From the NCBI GenBank assembly GCA_963920765.1, contig OY987247.1, positions 2,852,001 through 2,916,000 on the forward strand: a stretch of DNA of 64,000 nt. The letters are read 5' to 3'. The notes under the pieces are model-generated. The model did no database searches and was not told the origin of the DNA. It saw only the letters and a list, made by a program, of their open reading frames with translations. The position numbers and the translations under genes were made by a program. Origin of the DNA: Ulota crispa. Taxonomy: Eukaryota > Streptophyta > Bryopsida > Orthotrichales > Orthotrichaceae. Below, piece by piece: positions 35,329 to 48,000 of this stretch (the first letter of the stretch is position 1; each line of letters opens with the position of its first letter).

Positions 35329-35651
35329 GGGGAAACTACAAATAGGGGCACATGAACAAAAAATGTTACAGATAGGGGCACGGTTTCAAAATAATTACAA
35401 ATCGGGGCATAGGTTCAAAAAAAATTCTAAATTTCAGTAAATTTATTGTTTGGACATTTGTTGATTTAGATACAATCACATTAAATGTTAGCTAATTTTC
35501 AAAAAAACTTAGAGGTCTTTCCAAATCAAGCCTAAATAAGGAAACTTTAGTGAAGGGGTCTTGAAACTATGCCCCTATTTGTAATTATTTTGAAACCGTG
35601 CCCCTATCTGTAATACTTTTCGTTTTTGTGCCCCTGTTTGTACTTTTCCCC
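35329..35651. mobile_element. Foldback element in F-box intron 1
   Basis: The arms of about 90 bp contain AGGGGCA words spaced about 30 bases apart and a shared GGGGCACGGTTTCAAAATAA. Both outer ends are GGGGAAA-like. Size, end type and internal spacing resemble the element at 34332-34656, so the two may belong to one family. Confidence 0.7.
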
Positions 35652-36315
35652 CATTCTCAAATTCAAGAACAACGTTTGTAGCTTCTAAGGAAGTGCTGAA
35701 AAGCAGAGAGACTCCGAACAGCTTCTGTTCCACTTTCTAAAAACAGGAATCTGAACATGAGGCTCCCATGTAAGGTAGAGGTCCCCTGTAAGGTACAGTA
35801 GAGGATACAAAACCTATGGTTCAACTCAATAAGTGGTGCAACAATGAATTGGCTATATGTCTAGGGCCACTGATCCTTGAATAGAACTAGAGTTTTCTAC
35901 CGCCATTTACAGTGTTTTACCCTCCCACTTTAAAATTGCGTAAGAAGTTCATACACAGTGAAAAAAATCGATCTCAACAGATTTGGCTCTTGTATCCAAA
36001 GATCGCACCACAGACCTGCACATCTCCCAAAAATCACGCTTCTAGGTGTGCTGAAATGCTTAAAGAGAAGCTGACTGTGTTCTCTACCTTATTCAAAAGG
36101 GAAGTTGCAGTTACCTTCCTTGCCTCTGCAACTATAGCAAACCAGGGTCTCTGAAGTTTGGCTTGTGAAAACTCCTCCAAAAAAACGGGTGATTCCATCA
36201 GCCGGCTCCATCTTCGACAAACCCATCGGAGACGCAAGAAGTCTCGAATGGGCAACAACGTGAGAATCTTAAAGATGATGTGATCTGGGAGTTCACTCCA
36301 AATCTCCGGGTCCAT

Positions 36316-37736
36316 CACATCGTCGTTTCGAGGGGGGTTGCTCCCCTTGATGGGGAGCAACGCACATGGCTTGAAGTGAAGTGGCAAATGGGTGAACGAA
36401 TGCCCCCACATGGGAATTCCTTGGAAAGCAGCAAAGGATACCTAAACTGGACTCTGATACCCCTTTTTACCAACACCAACTCATTTAATTAGTTGAACTA
36501 ATTAGCAAATAGTGCAAGCATGACTTGGCTAATCATCTACTGATCTTTGAATGAAGATGAGGTTATCAACCTCCCAGTTCGAAATGCATTAGAACTTGCA
36601 TAATGGTGAACATTTGATCTCAACAGATTCGGCATTGATATCCAAAGTTACCTCTCTACAGCTCTGTAGTGACATTCCAAAAAAGACTCTTACATATGTG
36701 GCATTACATACGATTGCCCAAATAATATCCCCTATCTCAGAAACTGGAGAGAAGAGCTTACAAAGAAACCCGTGTACTTGGTTACTTTGATCAATTTGAT
36801 AGGCCCCGCCTCAGTCTCATTCTGCACAGTATAGAGTAGCGACTCCAGTAACACTTAACTCCCTGTACCCTGCCAGATCAAAACAAGCATCGGAAATTCA
36901 CAAGCACGCAATGCGAAAATGCTAACATGCCTGAAACAACGGTATAATCAAGCTATGCGTAAGCGATACTTACATGATCATGAACTGATAAGATCTCACT
37001 GCAAATGTTCTCAATTCGAAGAGCACGGTCCTGTATAGTAGCAACAATGCTAACAAGCATAAATGCATGTGATACACTGCAATGTGAAAGTTAGGGTTTT
37101 AGGGTTAAAGATGGTATTCCAAGGAGAGGAGGTATTGCAAAGCGGTGCCTGCTGACCACCCTTGTCACACTGCAAGTACTTCGTCCGGACTGTTCACCTC
37201 TTCCTCTGACGATGCAGCCTTTCATGACACTAGAACAGGCATCGAACCATTTGTTGATGGTACTCAAAAAGTGTCAACTATCTGCTATAATCTTCAAAGG
37301 TCACAAATAGTGGAAAACCAAAACAATAGAACTACATTTTTCAAACAGATGTAATTGGACTGGAACTGCACAGGAACGGATGTCATTAGTTCGAATTCCG
37401 TCAACAAACAGTACCTCACCTTACTTGATAGTGTACACAAACCTTCAACCCTAAAAAGGAGCAGCAAAGATAGCATCTAACGCATTCAAACTAAGGTGCA
37501 AGGGCGGGGCCCATAGATGTCTTTCAGCAGAGTGCAACCAAGTGATTATATTTTTAATTCAACACATTGTCATTTTGCGGAACAAGCAGAATGCTTTGCA
37601 TTCAATACCCGAGGAAATCTACTACTTGCATGCACCACTCATGATTCTACTTGCCACCTTGTTTATGGAGCTATTTTTTGGTGCAAGTTGACGACTAAAA
37701 CACTCCCATCTTCATTAGGAGTACCCCATGCGGAAC
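36316..37736. other. Spacer between F-box gene and GPN2
   Basis: This holds the F-box promoter and leader and the GPN2 3' UTR. I see no conserved exon or repeat. Short frames at 36596-36790 and 37145-37354 have no recognisable domain. Confidence 0.5.
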
Positions 37737-40700
37737 TTAGTGTTGAGAGTCAACATCATCACCGTCGCCGTCCTTGATGTACTTCTCTTGAATCGCCATC
37801 GTCGTAGAACCAATGTTAAGGCACATAACGTCTCCTGTACAGCATTAGTAATTGCATAAACCACACTTACAAAATATTTTACTCAGCAATGGTATGCTAA
37901 TAATGAATCTGGAAGTAGTAGTATCTACAAACGACACAAAATGAAAGGATATCTATCATAATCCCAGTTGGTGGGGGCAGCAGCAAGTTTGCTGAACTCG
38001 TTGATATTGCCCTCGATCCCTCTGAATACATAGCCGTTACTTTTGTCAATTATCTTCAAGAGGTCCATCACACTTTCCTTATCCTGAATACAAATCACAA
38101 GAAGTCAATCAGGTGCCTTCAGGTCAGGGTAATTTCAAGAAAGATACGAAGAGAATAAAAGAGAGACTTGACTACTGACATGCAGGGTATAGACAACATT
38201 ATAAAAGGAAATTTGAACACGATCCCTTACCTTGCACTTATTGCAACATGAGCACCACTTTGTAAATTCACGAACGAAGTAAAAGTAGATTAAGTATATA
38301 GAAGAGCTTTAACCAAAGCACAAATATAGATTGCAACAACGAGTGGTACATGAGATTTTCAGAAGCGGCATGGTAAGTGTTTACAGACCTGTATATTCAA
38401 CGTTGTGAAGCTTACGAGACCATAGTCTTCTACAACCTCACACAACTCCTTCGTCAACTTCCTGCAAAAAGGCCAACAAATAATGTCACTACGATAACCT
38501 TCAAATAATACCAGTAGATATTCAAGCCTTGCTTGCAACCAGCATCCTGAACCATAAAATCAACCTTCAGAAACCAAATACTTTGGATCGATCGCATTGG
38601 CAGAGGCTCACGCAATTGCAAACAGCACTCACCCACGACCAAACGATCAGAGAGATACCTATACTTGGCAGACCTAGGATCGTTATCCAAATGATCTTGG
38701 AGGTATGAGAGATCTTGAACATCAGTGTAAAAGTCGAGATTAAAAGCTGCCACACACGGTCCCATCTCATGAATTAAGACAAAACCACATTGACAATTGA
38801 AAATTCTACATCACACATAACCTGGGCAAAGATATACTAATTCATCTACAAATCAATTACACAAAGAAAAGAGACGAGTGGAATAGTTAAGTCGTGAAAT
38901 CCGAATTTCGGTTTTCCAAGTAAGTCAACTCGTCAATGGTAAAGGGCGTTTATTTTTGGCTAAAATTTTCAATATGCTTTCAAACTTGATGGGATCACCA
39001 AAGGTTAATGAACTAGGGGAAAATATCCAATTTAACATTAGAGCTAGTTGTGCTAGAATACTGTAGCCAGGAATTGAGCAGCAAAGTTACCAAGTTTGCC
39101 GTATTGCTCAATCAAATCAATCTTTGACAACACATTGATATGTGGAAGCTCCAAGTGGAGCATAGTCGACAGCGATATCAAAAGAGCAGATACATATTTC
39201 CCAGGATCGCTGCATAAGTGAGCATCTACTAGATGTACGGCTGTGAGCTGCACTCAAAACATTGGAAGCAACATAAGAGAACAACAATACCATGAACAAG
39301 AATTATATTTGTAGAAACCTGCATATACTGTTGATACAGTCGTGATCTCCAGAACTAATATGAACCATAACAAAGACAGCTGGACAACATACAGGAAGAG
39401 AAACGTACACGATAATCCCATTTGTTCGCCATTTCTAAAATTACGTTTTTTGCATTAGAGTGTAGCGTGAAGAGCTCCACTTGCCCAGGGAAGTCGAATA
39501 GTAGGTAATGGTCTGCAACCAATACACAATTAGAACGATACAGTCGCCAGCGCATGCAATTAGTCAAAAGGCGAATGTCTTACTAAAGCACCCGTTCTAA
39601 ATCCGAACTAGGACTCACATGCAAAATGATCAAGGTGAAGAGAGTAATCAGAGACTTCATTAGTTCCCATACATAGAAACGCCCCTCAGAAATATTTGCA
39701 AACAACTTAAATGATGTGAGGTACATGACTAAGACCAAAAGAATGCAATACCTTTGGTAAGTGGGCGAAGCTTATCCTGTAACCAATCTATGTTCTTCTC
39801 CAGGTAGTCCATGCAATAAACAAGCCCTGCATTGACACCCACACACTGCTTAATCTCTCACGAGCTCTCCCATTCAAAAACACGGTAGTTGAAGCAACCA
39901 AGGTAAAACAGAATGGCCTGTGTTTGCTCCTCATCCAGCCGAACTAATCAGAATGGGCTTAACCGATGTGAATAGAATTACCTCCATTTGGTCCAAGATC
40001 GTACTGAGACATCACATCTTCCAGTTTAATGAGGTCTTCAATATTGACAGCACATTCATATCTAAACTTCGTGAAGGATTGTAGCTGAGTACTGTACTAT
40101 CACAATGAATGCCGTAGAGATGACACTTGAAGGCCGTGTTCACAAATGCGGCTAAACTTAGCAAACCATATACCAATTTTTTTTGAAGCTAAAAAAGTGA
40201 ACATCGGTGTTAATTCTGAATTTTTAGCACATTCAACAGTGCTTTTAACCACTTCAGCTGATGTTGAGAACCATATTTAGGATCACTACTTGAATGTACT
40301 GGAGAAAACACGTGCCGGACTTCTAGACACATGATAATTCATTCTTAGATTTTCACATAAGAAGCTGCTAAAGAAGGCATTGGACATATCTGAGACTGGA
40401 TTATCCGTTAATAAAGGATACGGTACGTTATCATTTGCTGGATCCAGATTGATGACTGCGGTCTTCCTGCAAGAAGAACAGTTAAACGAAATCAGCACAT
40501 CAAACCCTAAACCCTGCACATTACATACGGAACTGTAAACCCTAAACCCGAGCACGTCAAAGAAAATCTCAAATCAATCGTTCAATCACATCGCTGATAA
40601 CGCTAGACATTTCCACACAGACAATTTAATCAACGCACCGGATCAAAACAAGAACATAAAACCGTGAAACTAACCTGCCGATTAGATTAAGAAACTGCGA

Positions 40701-40766
40701 CATGCCATTGCAATACGTGGTCTTCCCGGAGCCAGCAGGCCCGATCACAATCTGACCAAATACCAT
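37737..40766 (-). CDS. GPN2: GPN-loop GTPase 2 (QQT1-like)
   Basis: Ten exons, 40675-40766, 40422-40466, 39982-40061, 39752-39826, 39409-39512, 39091-39247, 38659-38746, 38389-38461, 37953-38083 and 37737-37803, join in frame to about 303 residues, the usual family length. GPN GTPases assist assembly and nuclear import of RNA polymerase II and related complexes; the Arabidopsis homologue QQT1 is needed in early embryos. Visible motifs are the P-loop GPAGSGKTT (residues 9-17), the family-defining Gly-Pro-Asn loop at about 69-71, the DFPGQ switch at about 104-108 and the SKID base-recognition motif at about 173-176. Splicing is GT-AG except the last intron, which has AT-AC ends with U12-type signals. 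The gene is divergent from the DprA-like gene. Confidence 0.95.
37804..37952 (-). other. U12-type AT-AC intron in GPN2
   Basis: The intron begins ATATCCTTT right after the exon end GATTATGATAG, which is the exact U12 5' splice consensus. It ends CCTTAACATTGGTTCTAC before GACGATGGCG. The CCTTAAC element matches the U12 branch-point consensus, with the likely branch A at 37816, 12 bases from the 3' end. Removing this 149 bp intron restores the frame [15 protein letters not shown], matching the conserved GPN2 C-terminus. No GT-AG alternative gives that result. Confidence 0.88.
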
Positions 40767-41919
40767 GGCCTTTCCTTTTACTCACGTGCAATGGAGGAAC
40801 AGCAATTCTCAAACTCACGACTCGTTGTGGAGCTCCAATTAATTGCTGTCAAACCCGAATTTTCTCCAGGAGCAAAATCCTGCAGCACATAATGCCAGCT
40901 TCTTAACGTGCCAACCAAATTTCAAAACAACCAAAATCAAAGGTCGCATATGGCATAATCGAATCTCCAAAACCCTAAAAACAGAGCACTGTTCCAAAGT
41001 CCTTCCAGGCTTTGCATCAACAGAAGCTACTCTGCGAAAATTTGGTTTGCGAAAATTTGGTTTGAGTAGGTAAGCTTACCTTAAAAGCACATCGCGTACC
41101 TGGCTTGTTCTCCGTGGCTTTGTCGTAACCCTAAAGCTCCTCCCGCAGCGTGCGTACCTGCTTGTTCTTCTTCGAATTGCTATAAGTTAACCCTAAACCT
41201 TCAGGTGCCCTTGAATTGAAGCAGTTTCAAGTAAGCTTAAAATAGTCTAACAACGTTGCAGGCAAGATTTGACGTTGCATAAATTCCTCACAACCACGAC
41301 AGATACTGCAACATGGCATTCAGCCTGTTCTTCCGAGCAAGCCCGAGCCTCAATTCCACGGAATCTCCACGAACTGAACCCCTTCACGTTCCCCGACAGT
41401 TCTCGACCGTCCCATTCCCGTTCCCTTCCGTTCCATTTACGTTCCCGAGAGTTCCCAATGAGAATCGACGGAGCAGGGTTACTTGGCTAGCACTGGGATC
41501 AGCGTTTTTTTTTTTTCTGCCAGTCTGACAGATTTCGCCCAATGTAGCTCGTTCCCTCCAGATGTAAACCAACGTGAGGACGTCAACACACAGGTCACTG
41601 TCACTCAGAAAAAACGCTGACTGGGATTAAGCTTAGTGAGTCCAAATAACTAATGGGAGTCGAGAATTGGGATTAGTGAACCGGGAAGGGTTCGAGCGAA
41701 TCTCGTAGTAACTTAAATCGGCCTCGTTTCTATCTGAACAGTGTTTTTCCGGGGGCCTCCATTGTCGTCGTTGCACTCCTTGTTGCAGGCGACCTCAGCT
41801 TCCAGGTTTCCTCTGGAGCCTGACCTCACTGCCTTGGGATCCCAAGGAAGGGAGCCTCCCTCACTTACTCGCAAGTTTTCTCCCATCGCCTGCACTGCAC
41901 TGCCCCCCCTGCAGCTATC
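40767..41919. promoter_or_regulatory. Divergent promoter region, GPN2 and DprA-like gene
   Basis: The two start codons face away from each other 1153 bp apart. No coding exon or element was identified between them. The region probably contains both leaders and a shared or back-to-back promoter. No specific element can be named with confidence. Confidence 0.5.
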
Positions 41920-44564
41920 ATGCCTTCTCTGGGGCTGTGCAGGGCCCCTGTCGTTGTTGCCAATGTGCAGTCGCATTGCGCGCCCTCTTGCTCCTCGGCT
42001 TCCACGTCCGTCTCACGGGTCCTCGTGACCGGCCTCCGGGTCTCGAGTGCGAGCGGTAGGTGGCGGACGACGACGACGACGTCGTGGTCACGGCAACAGC
42101 AGCAGCCACGGGTACGGGCTGCTTCCAATCGCAATTCCTGTGCGTTTTGTGTGAGATTTGAACGGAATCCCGGTTTAGTTGGCATTGGCAAAGCGTTTGT
42201 GGAGCTAGGGTGGAAAAATCCGCTGTGGACGAGACAATGGTCGCATGTTGTCGTGATCTAGGTCAGAGAGATGATGAATTGGCCTGTTGTTGCGAGCTTT
42301 TTAGCTGATGATTTGCCTCAGGGCGTGTGTGATTCAATAGGGGCATGTGGAGTGCCGGGCACAAGCGAGTGATGATGGTGAGGAGGCTCAAGCCTTCGAT
42401 GACAGGAGAAGACCGGATGAATCGTGGCGAGCTTATGCTTACGGCGATGAGCTTCCCACGCAAGCCGAGGCAGTCACGCAAGGCACACAAACTGTACAAA
42501 CAGAGTATAAGTCGACTCCAGATTTAGATTACTTGCAGGTGTGTATACTCTCTCACCTCTTTTCACTTTCGAATTTGGAGATTTACAACCTAGAATTCGC
42601 ACATCTGTTAGGTCTAAGATCTGCCAAGCTCGTTTTTACAAACAATGTGAATTGAGCTATTTTCATTGTAATTCTCTTCTCAAGTTGTGCTTCGTAATTC
42701 GCATGGCAAGGATTGCGTGGATGAGAATCTGGTATATGAATGTACAACTCTGCCATGAAAACCTAAATTGGAAGATTGCTCTTGGCAGAGTGCTGCTCAG
42801 GGAACACCCTGTTTATCTTCTATCGAGAGAGAGAGTGTACCTGTGGTGTACATTTCAGGCGGTAGTTGTCCTGAGCAGCACGTGTCCCGGTGCTTTAAAG
42901 ATGCAGCTTCTAGTGTGGTATTGTGCCTTAGCTTTGACAGTATACTTTTTGCAGGAACTTCTAGCTATTCAACAGAACGGACCAAGGGCAATAGGGTTTT
43001 TTGGCACTCGGAACATGGGGTTCATGCACCAGCAACTTATTGAAATTCTGAGCTACGCAATGGTGATCACGGTGAGTATTTTCATGGTAATTTAAAAGTG
43101 TCAATGAATGAGATAAGTTTACCTAAACAATAAAACAAAGTCAACACTATGGACCACGGTTTTCAAGTTAATTGTACATTGTGCTAGCTTTAGATCCTGA
43201 GCTTTTCTGCCTATAACTTGGCATTGGCTTTTTTAAGGTTGGCTCGTACCACAGCATTTCAGATAAACTGTCTATCATGCAGAACAGTTTTGTTACGCTT
43301 TGAAATAGTTGTTGAAGATAGTGCAACGTTTACTTCTCGCCACGTCATGTAAATCTCCTTTCTCAGGACACATTTAACTCTAGTCTTATGTCCAGAAAAA
43401 TCACATTTACACTTCAGGAGCAGCGGGAACAAACGCGGCAGTTATAAGGGGAGCATTGAGAGCTGAGAGGTCAGACCTCTTGACGGTCATTTTGCCTCAG
43501 AGCCTCAAGATGCAACCACCTGAAAGCCAAGAATTGCTAGCAAAGGTGTGTTATATTTCTCTGCTTTCAATTACACATTGTTATAAATCTCGAGACTGAT
43601 TCTGTGGCCCCTCTCAGTGGCCGGTTGGTAGTGTAAAAGAGGAAGCCCAGTAAACCATAGGGTGTCTTTCTCCAGGTTTAAATGCTTTGAAAACTTCCTT
43701 ACTTGAAGACACCTGATTCTGGCTTTGGGGTGCTCTTGGAGATTGTCTTAAATCACAACCCCTAACACAAATCTTTAATGTCAAAGCGATTAGGGCTTGT
43801 GATAAGACCAGAACTGTTGCTAGCTATGCATGCTGTTATATCTTTGGCCTATTAAAAACTTTACAAAGAAGGAGTTCTTTAGGGGTTGATTTTACCGATC
43901 ATTGGTTTTTATAAACACACTTGTGTCTTCGTTACTGTGGATAGGACTTTGTTGCCGTCGATACTCTAAAGAACCTTAGTGGGTTCTCTACAATCCTCCT
44001 GTCCCATTTAAATTGACGGGGCAACCAGGTGTCTTGAATTTGTCAGTTTTTGGTGAAAATGATTCCCCGGATCATATTTGGCTTGGGAGTGGTTTAGTAA
44101 TGGGGCTTGAATTATTGGTTTATATACGACATGGGAAATATCTTTTTCACTTCAGGAGCATTTTCGTGAGATATGACGTGGATGGCTCTAATAAGTGGTT
44201 GTATTGCAGGTTAAAAATGTTGTGGAGATGCCTCATAATGACCACTTGCCCTTAATTGAAGCGAGCAGGTAACGTTGCACTAAAATTATTAGTACTTTTC
44301 TCCTCTCAATTTGGATATACGAATTGCTAGGGGTTAGTTTCTTTCATATGTAACCTTTCTTGTGGATTAGTTAGTGTGTTATGATGCTGTTGGTCCTAAT
44401 ACCAATATTTTGCTTTAATGTACTGCAGATTGTGTAACATGGACATTTTATCCCATGTGCAACAAGTTATCTGTTTTGCTTTTCACGATAGTAACTTGCT
44501 AATGGAGACGTGCAGCGAGGCTAAAAACATGCGTAAAATTGTGACTCTTTTCTACCTGGATTGA
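41920..44564 (+). CDS. Plastid-targeted DprA/SMF-like protein (DNA recombination-mediator A family)
   Basis: Six exons, 41920-42150, 42341-42538, 42955-43071, 43396-43545, 44210-44268 and 44429-44564, join in frame to about 296 residues. The first 75 residues are rich in S, T, R and V with almost no acidic residues, a typical chloroplast transit peptide. The core has a Rossmann-like DprA/SMF style: GPRAIGFFGTRNMGFMHQQL, then YTSGAAGTNAAVIRGALRAE, then ICFAFHDSNLLMETCSEA near the C-terminus. Plant and cyanobacterial genomes share this protein. Bacterial DprA loads RecA on single-stranded DNA, but that activity is not established for the plant group, and the similarity to LOG/SMF-type folds leaves other roles open. 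The donor of exon 1 (TTTTGT/GTGAGA) was chosen because it keeps the frame. The gene ends 479 bp from the convergent U-box gene. Confidence 0.85.
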
Positions 44565-45043
44565 CGGACTATAGGTCTGTTGTGTTGAAATTTGTGAGGA
44601 AGCCGTTTCTGTAGTTGATGCTCAAATATATAATTGAGCGCATGTACAGGCTTTCGTGAAGAGAATATGTTCGATTCTTTTTGTAGGTTCCAATCTTTGT
44701 ATGAATTTTAGAAATCATGGTATGCTGATGTGATCACTATTTGTCATTCTTTTTAGGGGAAGGCAGTGGTGTTTATGTAGAGATTGTAGAATTAGTGTGC
44801 AATTTTGCTTGCTGAGCTTTAGTTCGCAAAGTATCCCCTTTTTGGATGCGTTGGAATATTAAGACCGTTGTTGAGCAGCATTTGAAAACTTACTATGCTT
44901 CTCTTTAGTAGGATGCAGGTTCGACGTGTTTTGTTGTAGTCTGATTGGATGCGTTGCAGATTTCCATCAACATCTGGACTCCAGGCAGAGCTTGTGCTTC
45001 GCTGGGATCATTCTGCTTGGCGATTACACTTCAATCAATTCGT

Positions 45044-48000
45044 TCAGGCCTTCGCCTTTTTTGCTTCTTCTTTTTCTGCCTCTTTGGGTTTTTGTTGTTT
45101 CTGGACGTTTTCCTTTTGTTCCTCCTGTTCATTGTCTGCAGAATTATTAGCTTGTGTCCACAGGTATTTGGGTCCACCTGGTACCAAGCTCCACAGGGCT
45201 GCCGCAGCTGCATCTGCGGCCCGAGGTGTACTGTATTCCAACAGTGCATTAAGTTGCTGAATGGCTCCAGCTTCCACTAAGGCTTCTCTGAGCGGTTTAT
45301 GGAAGGAGATGTTTCTAATTACTCGGGCTGCAGCTTCTTGTGTCCATGGAGTTCCCGGGCCTGCCATTGCCACCAACACGTCTGCCGCACCTGCCTGTTA
45401 TGACATCATTTGCAACGGTAAGTCGCCAACTAAATTGACGTCCTGTTGACCGGACGGAACATCGTATGTGAGATGCTGTTAATATCGTGTATGACACTTA
45501 TAACCAACAACTATTGCCCCAACAAGAAATACTGAAGCACAAAACATATATCCATTAGCTCAAGAGTAAATCCGTCTCGGATTCTTATATCTTTTTTTTT
45601 GACAAAGTAGTAGGCTAGCCACTCAAATTGGGAGATGTTGGTTATAAGTGTCATGCACCGTAGTGGAAACATAGTTCATTGATTTTCTATGAAAATTAAA
45701 ATTAGATATGTCGAATTTAATACCTCGATCATGAGAGCGGAGTTTTCGAAACTTTCGCATGACAGACTTCCCAAAGCATGACAGGCATATTCACCTGCCT
45801 CCGGCGTTACGCAGTCGGTCGCTACCTGCGTACATGGGTGTTAAATTGTGTCATGCAACATCTCACTTATGTATTATGAAAAAAGTTGGAAGCATCATCA
45901 GGCAAATTGATCAACTGCAATGGATTCTTCGCTGCGCCTCATTTCAGCAACGATACGAATTAGAACGTTTGTTTTTTCACCCTCCTTTACCAAGCTACGC
46001 AATTATACGCAATTTAGAGCAAGCAAAATATGCATATGGCATCACCTGGATAAGCTTTGGAATTGCTCCTCCTTTAGAAATTTCAACGCGATTTTGATCG
46101 TTGACAGCCAAATTACACAGTGCTGCGGCAGCTATCTCCTGGGTGGTGAAAGATGAGAACATTGACTTTCCATCAAGCATTCGAATCAGCCATGGAATGG
46201 CTCCAGCAGCTGCTATACACAGTTTATTCGCTTCATTTTTTGCCGACAAGTTGACCAATGCCCCTGTAGCTGCTTCGCTTGCGTCTGGTGTGCCCTACAC
46301 TCTCCTCCAATAACATCATATCAATTAGGAATCGACTACAGTATTGTTACTATTGTAGTGCGGTATGCAGATTTGGTCGATTTGTGGGACTTGAAGAACA
46401 TGACTAAGGATATGGATTGAACGTAGTCAGCATGAATACGGAAGAAAACATCTCTATGCATGTGTGCGCGCTTGTGTCCGACTTCAAAATGTATAATGCA
46501 ACTACTGTTCCCCTTGAATGGCAAGTTTGCTGATGTATATAGCGAACGACAAAGATCTCGCAAAGGTACGATAACTTAACAGCGTTAGATCTGACATAGG
46601 CGTAGGAATAAGGCTGCTGGAATTAATTTCGAAAAATTAGGAAAGCTACTACATTTAAGCTGGACATGACAAGTCAAAAGTGTTTACCTGATGTAGCAAG
46701 GTAACAAGAAACGGAATGGCACTAGAAGCAGCCTGGGAGATCATAACATTTGTGCTTCGGCATAAAAAACGCAAACACTTCGCAGATAGCTCCCTTGAAA
46801 GTAAAGTTCCATTCTGCAACTGGTATATCAAAGCTGGTATGGCCCCTACCTCAGCTACATCACAACGACCATCTTCTCCTCCATCTTTTGCAAATTCACA
46901 GAGGTCCTTGAGTGCCGCTTCCTAGGGGTCATGAAAACACGGACATGGGCGTTGGATACAAGAGTTCATTATTACCCACTGAGATTATTTTACATCCCTT
47001 ATAAATTTTGCCAACCATAGCACTCGTAAAATGAGAATTTCATGTGGTTTTGGCGCAATATCATGTCAATGACGACCAGGTGGTTTTGGCTTCAGGTTTG
47101 TCATTTTCCACAGTGATTAGGTCCGTATTCTGTTCTTGTGAATGCATAATCAGACAATGACATCTGAAAAACATGGTCGCTAAACTCAACGAAATGACCA
47201 CATTGCACATGAAGACTTGGATGACAAGTTTGTTGAATAAAACTGTCTTTACCTGTTCTTGACTATTGCCGCGGTACAGCCTAGCAACAGCCAATGCAAT
47301 AGGAGATGTGGTGTCTGGAAGGCTTTGACCCCATTCCAAGAGTCTTTGTGTGGGAGTAATTTTCTTTTGAGCTAGAATTGGAATTGGTACAGGATCCGGC
47401 AATTTGATGTTGTGACCGTCAGCCCATCGGCCAATTGCATGGCGCAATGCATAATTAGGAAGCAGGTTTGTGTTTGTGATGGGGAGCCCTGCAACAAGGT
47501 GCTCGAAAGGTCCAACAATCACAATAAATTCTTCTATTAGTGCGTAAGATGGCCTCATACTTCTGAAGTAATGAATTGAATTACATGATTGGGCATGGGC
47601 CGTGAGTCAAGAGAAGCAGCAGTAAAGCGAGCGAATTTAACAGGCATCGTCTTTGATATTACAACCGGCATGCAGTCACTTGCATTCAAGAATATATGTG
47701 ATGTATAATTGGAATAGTGGCAAAGAACATACCAGTTACCGGGCATGTATAATGACCATCATTTATCCATTTGCTGATCAATGCACGGTCGTAAGTTTGT
47801 CCAGTGGATAATGTTACAGGGTCAACCATGAGTTCTCTTGATATTGGACACAAATACTCCCATGGGGCATCTTCTCCAGCTGAAAGGTACGAACGGCGAC
47901 TCTGGCGCCTGCACTTGTGTACAGGTGATTGGACACCTGCTCCAGTAACAATACATGAAGTAAGACTGCATGAAGATATATGAAAAAGGAATGTCAGCCC

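Larger units (their letters stand above)
33708..36315 (-). pseudogene. F-box/kelch-type protein gene with apparent frameshift
   Basis: Three coding blocks are visible: 36115-36315, 34691-35274 and about 33708-34030. The first encodes an N-terminal F-box (MDPEIWSELPDHIIFKILTL, then RWVCRRWSRLM). The second and third encode a kelch-like propeller of the type in plant F-box proteins (VYAYEPCSEKWYTMP, LLISGDRLIMV, LEWTKVAVVPEHM). Such proteins are SCF substrate receptors. Within the second block the reading frame changes near 34846-34860: YAFDDAKLS ends in one frame, and the homologous VWDDYISCRLRGYFGVFAF continues in another, which a single-base loss would explain. The donor after RLIM and the likely acceptor of block three also do not match in phase. 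So this is either a recent pseudogene or an assembly error. Both introns carry related foldback elements. Confidence 0.65.

Noticed and set aside
37380-37400. GTTCGAATTCC as a tRNA B-box
   Set aside because: No A-box or cloverleaf-compatible sequence lies upstream on either strand.
41918-42191. Minus-strand frames of 63-108 codons over the DprA-like exon 1
   Set aside because: They are antisense shadows of the GC-rich transit-peptide exon.
42541-43095. 184-codon plus-strand frame overlapping DprA-like intron 2 and exon 3
   Set aside because: The conserved protein joins exon 2 directly to exon 3 in another frame, so most of this is intron read-through.
47555-47746. 63-codon minus-strand frame between U-box exons 7 and 8
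   Set aside because: It reads through the exon 7 donor; the conserved U-box continues with [15 protein letters not shown] in exon 8, so this is intron.
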